Origin: DATAUD01 sp036268455
GTDB taxonomy: Bacteria > Verrucomicrobiota > Verrucomicrobiia > Limisphaerales > Palsa-1400
Direction of reading: 5' to 3'
NCBI GenBank assembly: GCA_036268455.1
Contig: DATAUD010000024.1
Coordinates: 20,710-84,709 of the forward strand
Length of the DNA: 64,000 nt
Position numbers and translations under genes: made by a program. Below the pieces are notes generated by a model that saw nothing but the letters and a program-made list of their open reading frames with translations, made no database searches and was not told where the DNA came from. Shown here one piece after another: positions 44,447 to 55,000 of this stretch; the first letter of the stretch is position 1, and every line of letters begins with the position of its first letter.

Positions 44447-47356
44447 TCAAGGCGAGCGAACGCGGTAAAAGCGCCGCGGGGCGTTGCTGCCCGGTGGGGT
44501 TGTGTATTGGAATTCGCCGGGCGCCATGTTGCTGAACGCGCCTACAACCGTCCAATTGCTCAACGGCAACGACATGTCTGCGCTGGATACCAGTGTAAAA
44601 GACGAGCCCTGGCTGTTGGTGAACGCAAATTGAAATGAGCCGTTGCCGAGCATCTTTCCGCTGAGGTTTGCGGAGAGGGGAATGGGGGATTGAGCGAGGG
44701 TCGTCGTGACGCCAGCTTGCGTGACAAGAATATTCGTTTGGCCCATGATGTTGATGGCGCCGGTGCGACTTAAAGGCCCTATATTTGCGGTAAAAGAAAA
44801 ATTCACCAGGCCGTTGGAAACTCCGGTAATCGTCAGCCACGTTGCGCGACTGACCGGAGCGAACGGAGGACGGAGATTTATCGTCGTAGGCAACACCGCG
44901 GGCAATGAATCGCTGCCGGCCGCCGCGCCTTCCAATGTGGGAGCCGCGTTCACGAAGGCGTACGGCAATTCCTTGACGGCGTTGTGGTAGGTATCCGCAA
45001 TATAGACATCGCGAGTACCGTCCACCGCCACGCAATAATCGAGGTCCAAGCCGGAGGAAATCAGCGTTGTCACTGTGTTGTTGGCGGGCGACCATTTATA
45101 GACCGACCCATTGCTGGGGCCTGCGATGTAGGCGTTCCCGCCACCATCGACCGCCACTCCGACGGGCTGGCCGATCCCGGACGCTCCGGACACTACTTCG
45201 TTGACATTGCCATTGGCCGCCAGCCATTCCTTGATCGCCTGGTTGCCGGTGTCGGCAATATAAACGTTTCCAGCGACATCCACTGCCACTCCGTCCGGGT
45301 GGTAAAGTCCCGTGAAAACCAGCGTGACCAAGGCATGGTTGGTGGTCCATTCCTCGATTTCTCCGCTGCCGGTGTCGGCCACATACACATTGCTCGCGAT
45401 GTCCACCGCTACCCCGAAGGGCTGGCTAAGCCCCGATGAAACCAAAGTGGACAAAGTGCGCGTTCGAGCATTCCACTCACCGACCGCGTTTTGGCCGTAC
45501 TCGCCGATATAGAGATCGCCCACGGCGTCCACGGCCAGGCCAAACGGCTTGGACAATCCAGAGGAAACCACGGTGTTGACGGTATTGTTGGCGGCCATCC
45601 ACTCCTTAACCGCGTTGTCCCCGTTATCAACGACGTAAACATTGCCCGAGGCGTCCACGGCTACGCCATCCGCGTAGTTCAATCCCGCCGAAATCAACGT
45701 CGTCACCGTTTGAACCTGCGCATAAGTGGAACCTGCCTGGGTTACAGTGACCGTGCTTCCGGCGAGGGTGAGCGTGCCAACGCGGGTTGCTCCTGGGTTG
45801 GCGTCGAAACTGAAAATCACGTTGGCGCTGCCTGTCCCGCTCTGACTGGCCGGCGTGAGGTGAAGCCATGCGACATTTGTTGTCGCCGTCCAACTTCCGG
45901 CATTCGGCTTGACAGCCAGCACGATGCTATCGCTTCCGGCAATCGGTCCTTCCAAGAGGTTCGTGGCGCCAAGAACGAAGGTGGGAGCGCTTTGTGTAAC
46001 CGAAACAGGCTGGCCCAAGAGAATGATGTGAGCCGTGCGATTGGAGCCGACGGCGTTTGCGGTGAAAGAAAAGCTTACCACGCCGTTTGTGACGCCTGTG
46101 ATAGTCAGCCACGATTGGTCGGTGGTTGGAGCAAACGGACCGGTGAGATTGGCTGTCATCGGCAGCGCCACTGGCAAAGCATCACTGCCGGCGGCCACAC
46201 CTTCCAACTTGGGGGTCGGATCCACAAAGGAGTAAGGCAATTCCTTGATTGCATCGTTGAATGAGTCGGCGATGTAAACGTTGCCCGAACCGTCCACCGC
46301 GACGCCAAAAGGCTGATTCAATCCCGAGGAACTAAGCGTGGTGAGGACGCCGCTGGCTGCCGTCCATTTGTCAATGGCGTTGTGGTCGGTATCGGCAATA
46401 TAAACATTTCCCCCGCCATCCACTGCCACGCCACAAGGCCGGTCTAGACCGGAAGACACCAAAGCGCTTTCGATGCCGGCAGACCGGGACCACTCCTTGA
46501 CGGCATCGTGGTAGGTATCGGCAGCATATACATTTCCCGCGCTATCCACCGCCACGCCAAAGGAACGCTCCAGATCGGAGAGTGGCAACGTTGTCAAAGC
46601 GCCGTCGGCTGAGGACCATTCGTCGATCGCGTTGCTTTCGGCATCCGCAACGTAAAGATTGCCCGAATTATCCACCGCTATCCCAAAAGGAAGAGCCACG
46701 CCGGAAGATGCCAGTGTGGTCACGTTTGTAGCGCCTTGCGGCCATTGCTTGATCGCACCGTCGTAGGTATCGGCGATGTCAACGTTGCCCGCGCCGTCCA
46801 CTGCCACGCCAAAGGGGAACGATAAGCCAGAGGAAATCAAAGTGTTCACGGCATTGTTGCTGGGCGACCACTCTTTGATCGCGTCATTGTAGGTATCGGC
46901 AATATAGACGTTGCCCGCGCCGTCCACAGCCAGGCCCGCGGGATAGAGCAATCCCGCGGATGCCAGAACGGTTACGGTTCCCGCGGGAACGTATGTGGAA
47001 CCGCCTTGGGTGACCGTGAGCGTCTGATCGGCAATCGTGAGGGTGCCGTCGCGAGTTGTGCCTGGATTTGCGTCGAAACTAAAAACCACATTCGCGCTAC
47101 CCGCTCCGCTTTGATTCGCCGGGCTGAGGTGCAACCAGGTTGCGCCCGGAGTGGCCGTCCAAGTGGCTTCCGCGGGCGTAACGGAGAGCACAACGCTGTT
47201 TGACCCCGCTGGGGGACCAACCAGTAATACGGACGCGCCGAGCACGAAACTGGTGATTCGAGCCTCCGCAGTAGTGACGGCGAAATACGATAACGCAACG
47301 AAGACAAAACAAAGTGAGCGCGATGAGGGCCGGGCTATTTTGTGGACGAATTTCAT
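44447..47356 (-). CDS. secreted protein with two six-bladed NHL propellers and BACON-like domains
   Basis: The 969-aa protein has a signal peptide (FVFVALSYFAVTTAEA region). It is an internal duplication of about 410 residues: a BACON-like beta domain (TWTATPGATWLHLSPANQSG and its copy SWTATTNVAWLHLTPASQSG), six NHL repeats of the type VAVDGAGNVYIADTYNDAIK, then a second beta domain (SWLTITGVTNGVVSFSFTAN and its copy). Twelve NHL repeats in all suggest two six-bladed propellers. The C-terminal 70 residues, ending RRFYRVRSP, match the C-terminal pattern of other secreted proteins nearby. It probably binds carbohydrate or protein outside the cell. Confidence 0.8.
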   Translation of the reverse strand: MKFVHKIARPSSRSLCFVFVALSYFAVTTAEARITSFVLGASVLLVGPPAGSNSVVLSVTPAEATWTATPGATWLHLSPANQSGAGSANVVFSFDANPGTTRDGTLTIADQTLTVTQGGSTYVPAGTVTVLASAGLLYPAGLAVDGAGNVYIADTYNDAIKEWSPSNNAVNTLISSGLSFPFGVAVDGAGNVDIADTYDGAIKQWPQGATNVTTLASSGVALPFGIAVDNSGNLYVADAESNAIDEWSSADGALTTLPLSDLERSFGVAVDSAGNVYAADTYHDAVKEWSRSAGIESALVSSGLDRPCGVAVDGGGNVYIADTDHNAIDKWTAASGVLTTLSSSGLNQPFGVAVDGSGNVYIADSFNDAIKELPYSFVDPTPKLEGVAAGSDALPVALPMTANLTGPFAPTTDQSWLTITGVTNGVVSFSFTANAVGSNRTAHIILLGQPVSVTQSAPTFVLGATNLLEGPIAGSDSIVLAVKPNAGSWTATTNVAWLHLTPASQSGTGSANVIFSFDANPGATRVGTLTLAGSTVTVTQAGSTYAQVQTVTTLISAGLNYADGVAVDASGNVYVVDNGDNAVKEWMAANNTVNTVVSSGLSKPFGLAVDAVGDLYIGEYGQNAVGEWNARTRTLSTLVSSGLSQPFGVAVDIASNVYVADTGSGEIEEWTTNHALVTLVFTGLYHPDGVAVDVAGNVYIADTGNQAIKEWLAANGNVNEVVSGASGIGQPVGVAVDGGGNAYIAGPSNGSVYKWSPANNTVTTLISSGLDLDYCVAVDGTRDVYIADTYHNAVKELPYAFVNAAPTLEGAAAGSDSLPAVLPTTINLRPPFAPVSRATWLTITGVSNGLVNFSFTANIGPLSRTGAINIMGQTNILVTQAGVTTTLAQSPIPLSANLSGKMLGNGSFQFAFTNSQGSSFTLVSSADMSLPLSNWTVVGAFSNMAPGEFQYTTPPGSNAPRRFYRVRSP

Positions 47357-47490
47357 TTTTGGTTGTCAGCCAATTGCAGGCTCAGTCTGTCTCAACTCGT
47401 GTAGCGCCGAAACATTAATGCGGGCTTGCCACCTTGACAATCAATATTTCGGGCTTTTCGCCTTAAACCGAAAAGTCGCGAAATGGAGTT

Positions 47491-49050
47491 CTATTGGACT
47501 TGCAGCAAATAGAAAAGTGAAGGGGCGCCGGGATTGATCGAGTTGGTAAAGATAAAATTGCCGCTTGCGTCAAACGTATTTGTGGAAAGCGGTGTCCAGT
47601 TGGAGATCGGTAAAGTGAAATTGGTGCTCGTGAGAAAAGAATACTTTCCGTTGGCCGGTCCGTTGGTGCCGCTGACGATGAGGTTCATGCCCGAGAGGGT
47701 TATCGCATTGATGTACGGCACGGCGTTGGTCGAGATGATTCGCTTGAGGGCGGAGTTGTTGCCGCCTTCCAAATTGCAGTAAAGAATATCGCCATTGGAG
47801 GGGTCGGCGCCAAATGCGGAAACGCCAGAATCCTTGAAGAGCATTTGCGGCGTGGTCGCGTTGGTTCCGTTGTAGGTCAGCCGCCAGATGGCGCCGCTGA
47901 CGTAATCGCCGTAAACATAGGATCCGTAGAGTTGGGGAAAGCGGCTGCCGCGATAGACGACCCCGCCGATGATGCAGTTGCCCGGGCCGCCCAGGGAGGC
48001 GTGCGGGTACGAGACGAGAGGGAAAATGGGATTTAAGGGAATGGGTTGGCCGTTGGTGGAAACGCCGCTTGGCGGGCTGTGCGTCCCCTCCCACGTTGCC
48101 CAACCGTAATTGCCACCTTTGGTGATGATGTCCACCTCCTCGTATTGATCCTGGCCGACATCGCCGCAGAAAAGAATTCCCGTCACGGGATCGAACGACC
48201 ATCGCCAGGGGTTGCGCAGGCCGACGGCCCAAAATTCGGCGCGCAGATAATTGGTATTGACGGGCAGGCCGTCGAAAGTCGTCGCGCCGACGAAGGGGTT
48301 GTCCGGCGGAACGGCGTAATTGGCCGTCGAGGCCGACTCGGCATTTGGGTTGGGCGTCAAACTTCCCGGGAGTTTGTTGACGTCAATTCGAAGGATGCCG
48401 GAGAAAAAGTTTTTGTCGATGTGCTGGGCGTTGGTGAGGGTGTTGTATTCGTCACCTTCATCGCCGACCGAAACATAAAGATAACCGTCCGGGCCAAAAT
48501 GGGTGTCGCCTGAGTTATGGTTGCTGGCGCGATCATATTGGACAATAAGGCGGGTCTCGGAATTCGTATCGCCCTGGTTGGAATTGGTCGCGGAAGTTTG
48601 AAAGCGGGACAAAATATCGTGCAAACCGGTTGTGCCGTTGGTCGCCTGACCCATGTAAAAAACGTAGAAATAGCGGTTGGTGGCAAACCCTGGATCGAAA
48701 ACCACGCTTAACATGCCCTCCTCGTTATTGACATCGCCGGACTCGCTGGTGCTGACGACACTGACGCGGCTGGAGAGGTCCATGAACACGGTTCGCGTGG
48801 GGCTAATCAAATTCGTAATGGCGATGATGCGCCCGTGTTTTTCGACGATGAACAATCTATTCGTTTCGTTCGGCGGCGAGGCGATGCAAACCGGATTGGA
48901 AAACACAAGGCTGGGAAACGCATTTGTCTGGATATACCCCCAGCTTGTCACGGCGCAGGCGGAAGGGCCGGAAACCAGACCGCCCCCGATGCACCAAAGC
49001 AAAATCCAGAACCATTTCGGATATGGTTTCATCGCGAGTGCTAACGTCAT
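47491..49050 (-). CDS. PQQ-dependent sugar dehydrogenase-like protein (GSDH family)
   Basis: The protein has a signal sequence and the GSDH propeller pattern: RLFIVEKHGRIIAI, EEGMLSVVFDPGF, SNHNSGDTHFGPDGYLYVSV, WAVGLRNPWRWSFDPVTG, and GDVGQDQYEEVDIITKGGNY followed by GWATWEG. These include the His and Arg residues used for PQQ in soluble aldose dehydrogenases. The upstream ATGs at 49050 and 49032 are both possible starts; the TTG at 49071 is unlikely. The C-terminal region (SNWTPLSTNTF, ending LFYLLQVQ) is an added secretion- or anchor-like domain. PQQ synthesis genes are not in the window. Confidence 0.85.
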   Translation of the reverse strand: MTLALAMKPYPKWFWILLWCIGGGLVSGPSACAVTSWGYIQTNAFPSLVFSNPVCIASPPNETNRLFIVEKHGRIIAITNLISPTRTVFMDLSSRVSVVSTSESGDVNNEEGMLSVVFDPGFATNRYFYVFYMGQATNGTTGLHDILSRFQTSATNSNQGDTNSETRLIVQYDRASNHNSGDTHFGPDGYLYVSVGDEGDEYNTLTNAQHIDKNFFSGILRIDVNKLPGSLTPNPNAESASTANYAVPPDNPFVGATTFDGLPVNTNYLRAEFWAVGLRNPWRWSFDPVTGILFCGDVGQDQYEEVDIITKGGNYGWATWEGTHSPPSGVSTNGQPIPLNPIFPLVSYPHASLGGPGNCIIGGVVYRGSRFPQLYGSYVYGDYVSGAIWRLTYNGTNATTPQMLFKDSGVSAFGADPSNGDILYCNLEGGNNSALKRIISTNAVPYINAITLSGMNLIVSGTNGPANGKYSFLTSTNFTLPISNWTPLSTNTFDASGNFIFTNSINPGAPSLFYLLQVQ

Positions 49051-49123
49051 TCTCCTGACTCGAAATGTCAAATGACGCCGATTTTTGTCACCTGTTATGC
49101 CCTTTTGGGTGCTTGTTGGTTAT

Positions 49124-49954
49124 ATGATTACAGTTCGACAACTTTCTTTGGTGTTTTTGACAATAACAGCGCTTCCTTTTCTGGCACAAGGAGACACGTC
49201 GATAGACGACTTTCTCGCCAGGCTTCCGGCAGTGTCTTTGCGGGAGAATGGGCCGCAACGTTATTTGTTTACGTGCGATTATTTGTATTTTGCCCTCGAC
49301 GGGAAACTGACCCATAAGCAGAGGGTTTCGGGCAATTATACGCGCAACCTACCCGAGGGAAAAGCGAAGTGGGACAATGTTCGGATTGCCAACGCCACCA
49401 ATTTCGACGATGCGTTCCCGCAAGGCGACCCGCAGACGTATATGGATGGCTTTTCTTACAATCCCTCGACCGCGGGTGAGTTCAAAACCGGCTTCTTCGC
49501 CGGTTTTCCGGATAACATGCAAACCAAGACGCTGGTTTGGGACGTTTCCATGTTTGAATTTTTTGCGTGGAAATATTTTGACGCGCTCAAGCTTAACGAA
49601 CCGTTTGAAATCCAACCGTCCGACGTTTCGCTGCCCGGAGGAAAGTTTCATAACCGGCGACCCGTTCTAACCTGGGTCGGGGTGTCAAAAATGAACGGCA
49701 AATTATGCGCGGTCATCGAGTATCAGGCATTTTTCAACCGCCTGAGCATGGCAAGCCAGGGTCAGACGCTGGAAGGACGCAGCGATTATTGGGGAACAAT
49801 TTGGGTTTCGCTGAACGATAAGGAGATCGAGAAGGGGACGCTCAACGAAGGGGTGTTGCTGGGATTTGAAATCCCCGGTCAGCCTGGCAAACAAGCGGTG
49901 AGCGTTTTCAGGCAGGCGACATTCGAACGGCGCAGCCCAGCAGAGAAAAAATGA
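49124..49954 (+). CDS. exported protein of unknown function
   Basis: From ATG 49124 the protein has 276 aa, with a hydrophobic N-terminus (MITVRQLSLVFLTITALPF) that fits a signal peptide. The rest is mixed alpha/beta with FTCDYLYFALDGKLTHKQRV, FEFFAWKYFDALKL and WVGVSKMNGKLCAVIEYQAF. No family or motif is recognised. It diverges from the sugar dehydrogenase gene across about 70 bp. Confidence 0.7.
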   Translation: MITVRQLSLVFLTITALPFLAQGDTSIDDFLARLPAVSLRENGPQRYLFTCDYLYFALDGKLTHKQRVSGNYTRNLPEGKAKWDNVRIANATNFDDAFPQGDPQTYMDGFSYNPSTAGEFKTGFFAGFPDNMQTKTLVWDVSMFEFFAWKYFDALKLNEPFEIQPSDVSLPGGKFHNRRPVLTWVGVSKMNGKLCAVIEYQAFFNRLSMASQGQTLEGRSDYWGTIWVSLNDKEIEKGTLNEGVLLGFEIPGQPGKQAVSVFRQATFERRSPAEKK

Positions 49955-50036
49955 CAGCCGCGCGTTCCGGCACAAAACAGTTTGCGAGATAGTTTTTTAA
50001 GTTCGCCTTGGTGAGGGAGTCCTTTATCGTGAATGG

Positions 50037-50282
50037 GTGCGTGTGCGCGTCCATTTTTATTCCTATTTCAAAGACCTTGTCGGTACGGCGGAGGTTTCGG
50101 AATCGGTTGCGCCGAAATGCACGTTGGAGGAATTGCTCCAGATTCTTTTGAAGCGGTTTTCGAGGCTGGCGGCGTTGCGCAATTCAATGCTTGTGGCGGT
50201 GGGGGTGGATTACCAAAAGGGGGATTATGTTCTCCACGAAGGGGATGAAGTTTCGTTGTTCCCACCAGTCCAAGGCGGTTGA
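50037..50282 (+). CDS. moaD: molybdopterin synthase small subunit
   Basis: The 81-aa protein is a ubiquitin-like sulfur carrier. It starts at GTG 50037 with VRVHFYSYFKDLVGTAEVSE and ends FPPVQGG, the free Gly-Gly tail that is adenylated and thiocarboxylated. It lies 12 bp upstream of moaE, forming the usual synthase pair. No other moa gene is nearby. Confidence 0.92.
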   Translation: MRVRVHFYSYFKDLVGTAEVSESVAPKCTLEELLQILLKRFSRLAALRNSMLVAVGVDYQKGDYVLHEGDEVSLFPPVQGG

Positions 50283-50294
50283 GGCTCAAACCCC

Positions 50295-50690
50295 ATGCGC
50301 ACCGACTTGACCATTTCCAACGAAAAAATCGACGAGTGCGCTCTCTTGAAGGCTCGCGTTTTAACGGCGGGGATGGGGGCGGCGGTTTATTTTGCGGGGG
50401 CGGTCCGCGGGACGGAGAAGGGACGGGGGATTGAAGCTATCGATTATGAAGCTTTTAAGTCCATGGCGGAGCATCAGTTCGGGCTGATTTTCAAGCAGGT
50501 GGAGAAGCGGTGGCCGGTGGAGTCCGTTCGGCTGGCGCACCGAGTGGGACGGGTGGAGGTGGGAGAGGTTTCGATCTGGGTTGAAGTGGTTGCGCCGCAT
50601 CGGGGGGAGGCGTTTGAGGCGTGCCAATTCATCATCGCGGAAATGAAACGGGTGGTTCCGATTTGGAAGAAACCGATTCCGGTTTTATGA
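50295..50690 (+). CDS. moaE: molybdopterin synthase large subunit
   Basis: The 131-aa protein converts cPMP to molybdopterin with MoaD. Motifs are GAVRGTEKGRGIEAIDYEAF, LAHRVGRVEVGEVSI, and the C-terminal active-site lysines in VPIWKKP. The length is normal. The stop overlaps the DUF554 start as ATGA, so translation is likely coupled. Confidence 0.92.
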   Translation: MRTDLTISNEKIDECALLKARVLTAGMGAAVYFAGAVRGTEKGRGIEAIDYEAFKSMAEHQFGLIFKQVEKRWPVESVRLAHRVGRVEVGEVSIWVEVVAPHRGEAFEACQFIIAEMKRVVPIWKKPIPVL

Positions 50691-51406
50691 CGGGGCCTTT
50701 GTTCAACGCCGTCGGGATCGTCGCGGGGGGCGCCTGGCGGCTGGTTTCGAAAAAGCCGATTCCGGCGAATTACCAGTTGGCGCTCAAGATTTTGCTGGGT
50801 GTTTACACGGTGTGGTTCGGATTGAAGCTGACCTGGAACAGCATTAACGGGAGCATCGACCAAATGGCGAAGGAGTTGTGCATCGTGCTGCTGGCGATGG
50901 CGCTGGGGAAAATGGCCGGGAAATTGATGCGCTTGCAGAAGCTTTCCAATTCCATCGGACAATATGCGACGTCTATCCTGACGGCGCCGCGGGAGGAGAA
51001 GCGGTTTAACGACGGTTTTGTGCTGGCAACGGCGCTGTTTTGCGCGGGGCCGCTGGCGGTGCTGGCTTCGGTGCAGGAGGGATTCAGCGATTTATCGCCG
51101 GTGTTTTTGGTGAAGGCGGCGACGGACGGCCTGGCGACCTTCGCGTTTTGCGCGACGTTCGGATGGGGGGTGGTGTTGTCGGCGATCCCGGTGCTGGCGT
51201 TTGAAGGAGCGTTGGTCCGCGGGGTGCAATTGCTGGAACCGGCGCTGCACAATAGCCCCTGGCCGCTGATCGATACGATTCAGGCCGTGGACGGGCTGCT
51301 GATTTTCTGCGTGGCGATGATTATTCTCGAACTAAAAAAAATCCAAGTGGTGGATTACTACCCGAGTCTTGTGTTAGCACCGCTGCTGGCCTGGTGGTTG
51401 TGGTGA
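50687..51406 (+). CDS. DUF554 family membrane protein
   Basis: The 239-aa protein starts MTGPLFNAVGIVAGGAWRLV and has about six to seven hydrophobic segments, with AMALGKMAGKLMRLQKL and FVLATALFCAGPLAVLASVQEG typical of DUF554. This family is widespread, its function not established. Overlap with moaE suggests co-expression but not necessarily a shared role. Confidence 0.85.
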   Translation: MTGPLFNAVGIVAGGAWRLVSKKPIPANYQLALKILLGVYTVWFGLKLTWNSINGSIDQMAKELCIVLLAMALGKMAGKLMRLQKLSNSIGQYATSILTAPREEKRFNDGFVLATALFCAGPLAVLASVQEGFSDLSPVFLVKAATDGLATFAFCATFGWGVVLSAIPVLAFEGALVRGVQLLEPALHNSPWPLIDTIQAVDGLLIFCVAMIILELKKIQVVDYYPSLVLAPLLAWWLW

Positions 51407-51576
51407 TTGGCAGGACCTTCTACTGTGAAACGAAAACCCTCAGAGGCGAGGGACGCCAACGCTGTTTCCGGCACCATTACCTCTCCCGTGGCCCAGCTTT
51501 TTCCGGGGAACCGTTTGGCAATATAGCCGAACGCCACCCGCTTTGATTCTTGATCGGCAAACCGTATGATGACCAT
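51358..51576 (-). CDS. small hypothetical protein (72 aa)
   Basis: The frame MVIIRFADQESKRVAFGYIA followed by GKSWATGEVMVPETALASLA looks like a compact alpha/beta protein rather than a random frame. It overlaps the end of the DUF554 gene on the other strand by about 50 bp, so the true end or existence is uncertain. No family is assigned. Confidence 0.35.
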   Translation of the reverse strand: MVIIRFADQESKRVAFGYIAKRFPGKSWATGEVMVPETALASLASEGFRFTVEGPANHHNHQASSGANTRLG

Positions 51577-52040
51577 AAAGAAACATAGCAGCGTTTATGA
51601 GACGAAGCAAGCTCAAAGGTCTAATTCGAAATTACTTTTTCTTTTTGAAAGCCAAATTCGTGGGCCGGAACGGGACGATTTAAAGATTCCGCCGCGGGCT
51701 GCGGAAGAATTTCCGGGGGACCGGTTTTTTACGGCTTTTGCTTGAAGTAATACGTCTAGAATGCGGCGACTTCGCGGGCCATGTTGAATGGAATTTGCCG
51801 CGGCAAATGGGCCTGACGCGCAGGAACGGTGTAAACTTCCAAGCCAGCGCGCTTATACGCAAGTTTGATCCGCGGCAGATGATAAAAATTCAGGATCGTC
51901 AGGAAGCCGGCAAATAAAGCGAGGACGCGGGCTGCCATTTGATTGCGGAGAGTATCCGACGACAGGAGAGGGTGTCCACACGAATAAAAATGTCCCCAAA
52001 ACAGGGCGGGCGCGGATATACATTTAAAAGAATCGCAGCC
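51577..52040. other. intergenic region without a convincing gene
   Basis: This 460-bp stretch lies upstream of the sigma-factor fusion gene. Frames on both strands lack recognisable motifs, and the long upstream extension of the fusion frame (to 51939) has no family-like residues. It should contain the promoter of the fusion gene; none is clear. Confidence 0.3.
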
Positions 52041-55000
52041 ATGAACGACGCACAATTGCTTCAGAGCTTCGCGGAACGCCATTCGGAAACGGCCTTTCGA
52101 ACGCTGGTGGAACGGCATCTTCCGCTGGTGTTCGGGACGGCCCGGCGGATCACCCGGGACAACGGGCTGGCGGAGGATATCGCGCAGACTGTGTTCATCC
52201 TGCTGGCCAGAAAGGCAAACAGCCTCAGCGCCAAGACGATCCTTTCAGGCTGGCTCTATCGAAGCACAAAGTTCGTGGCGGCCCGCGCACTGACAGCAGA
52301 GCAACGCCGCCGACAGCGAGAACAGGAGGCCGTTATCATGCAGGAATCCTCTTCATCCAATGTTCCAAGGCTGCACTTGAGTTCGCGGTTGGACGACGCG
52401 CTCGCCCGGCTGGGAGAAACAGATCGAAACGCCATCCTGCTTCGCTATTTTGAGGGGCAATCGCTGCGAGAGGTCGGCCTGGCGCTGGATTTGAATGAGG
52501 AAGCGGCCAAGAAGCGCGTCAGCCGCGCGCTGGAGAAACTCAGGCGCATGTTGAGCCGGCGCGGAACCCAGGTCTCGGCCGCGGCGCTTGTGGCCGGATT
52601 GGCCGCGGAATCCGCCGATGCGGCGAGCGCCCTTCCACTTGCGGGGAAAATCTCGGCTGTTACGCTCGCCCACATTACGGCAGGAAGCGGGGCGACGGCC
52701 GGTTCGGCGCTGCTGAAGGAATCGCTGGCGGGGCTTTGGCGGGCGAAAGTTTTCAATGCCGCCAAAGCCGCGGTGGGTTTGGTTGGGGTCGCAGTTCTGT
52801 TGACAATAACAACCCGCCATTGGCAACGGCTAACCGCTTCCCCGGTTGCCACGCCCCTTTTGATTTTCACGAATGCGACGGCATCCAAAAATCCGCCCAA
52901 ATCGCGCGCGAATAATTCGGGCAATTCAGCTTCCTACAGGAAATTATTGGTGACGGTTCTTGACGCGGAAACCCGACGGCCTATACCGCAGGCTGTCATT
53001 GCGCCTTACGTCAATGGCGTATCGGTGCCTGATTTTCAGCAGCCATTCCGAACAGGGTCAGACGGAACAGTCCGGATACCGATTCCCAAAAATGTTCCGG
53101 ATGACGACCGGGGGGACTATAGCGAGTTTCCTGTCAACGCCCCCGGTTACGCGACACGCGTCATGCGCTGGTTTTCGTCAACCGGAATGGTCCTCAATAT
53201 CATATCCGCCCAACACACAGTTTATCTCTCGCATGGCGTGACGTTGTCAGGGACGATCACCGATGACGGCGGGAATCCGCTCGCGGGCTATCACGTCGGC
53301 GCGATCGGAAATAATGCCCCGGGGGAAACGACAACAGACACATGGACACCTGATGGCAAGATGGTCCGCACGCCCACTGCTCAACAACACGACTATTCGT
53401 CATTCTTCCTGAATTTGGAAGAAAGCAGCGTTGTGACGGATGCAAACGGTCGATTTAAGCTGGAAGATTACCCGTCTGACGCGTGGGGGCTGGCTATTCA
53501 AGTGCGCGGGCCTGACGGAGACCGGCACGAATTTGGAACCGGAGAAGGTTATTTGATACATGCCGAACACGCCCCGAAAATTTCGTTTGCTGAGTTAAAG
53601 GAAGGATCGGCCCGGCTCATCATTCCGCCGGGCACAACCGTCCAGGGCGTCGTCGTTGATGCCGGCGGAAAACCGATTGCGGGGGCGAAAATCACCGAAG
53701 CCGCTCAATGGGGAAACCTTCGCGTCCTCTCGGAAAATCAGACAGATTCGGCGGGACGCTTCCATCTGAGCAATCGCCCCACCCACCAAATTATTCTCGG
53801 AGTTGCGGCCGAGGGTTGCGCGTCGATTTCCGCCATCGTCAACATTCAGCCCGGCATGGCGCCTGTTCGTCTCCAGCTTCCGCCGGCACTGCCGTTGCGC
53901 GGGCGAGTGGTCAATGAGGCCGGCCTGCCGATTGCCGATGCCGATGTCTCCACAGACGATGTTCTCAATCGCGGCCAATGCCTCAATTGGTCAGTCAAAA
54001 CCGATGCCAATGGCCAGTTCTACTGGGAGCAAGCCCCCAACAACGAGATCGCGTTTTATGTTACAGCATCCGGCTACGCTCTCCACATCGCCAGATTGCG
54101 CGCCGCCACCAACGAGGAAATCATCACGCTCTCCCCGGAGAACATTGAGTCGGTCCATGTAACGGGGCGGATGACCGACGCGGATTCCGGCGACCCAGTT
54201 CCGGACTTCCATTTAAGGATAAGCCATCGAGCGAGGTACGACGGAATTCCAATTGAACCTCCGACACAGGAATTTGAGGGAAGCAACGGCGAAATAAACG
54301 TCAAATTGCTCCGCGGCGATTTTCCTGTCGGCTCTATGGGTGGCTGGGTCATGTCTGTTGAAGCGGACGGTTACGATCCGGCGATGTCACGGGCTTATTA
54401 TTTTGGAGAGGGCGACCAGCAACTGGATTTCAAATTGCATCCCGGCGGGGCGGTAAAGGGGACCATTTATACGCCCGACGGGGCGCCGGCGGCAGACGCG
54501 CAACTGGCCTTTGACGCCGAAGAGGGGTTTGCCGTACTCTCACTGCAGCCGGGGCGAATTCCCTTGAGAAAGCCGACCTATACGAGTGACACCAATGGCT
54601 GGTTTCAAGCGCCAAAACCGCCACTGGCCAAATCCGTGGTGGTTTTCCACGGCACCGGCTGGGCGATCATTCCCGTGACCGCGGGCTCCGCAAAAACGGA
54701 GGTCCACCTCAAACCGTGGGGATGCATTGAAGGGACCGTGAAAGCGGGCGATGAACCCGCGGCGGGACGCAAGATTAAATTGGAAGATCTGGCCAGGGAC
54801 AATTCGAGCGCTGTGTCAATTATTTACAGCGCTTCCACGGACACCAACGGCATTTTTATATTTGACAAAGTCCCCGCCGGCATTTTCAAGCTGAGTTGCG
54901 ACGCGACTGAAGCCGGCAAATGGAACCTTTCCACCATGCAAACATCCGTCAAGGTCGCGGCGGGCGAAACCAATTTTGTTGCGATGTCCGCCGCCGGGGC

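Noticed and set aside
44447..47356. DNA-level repeats that might be a CRISPR array
   Set aside because: The regular repeats are coding NHL repeats with variable third positions; no constant short repeat with spacers is present here or elsewhere in the window.
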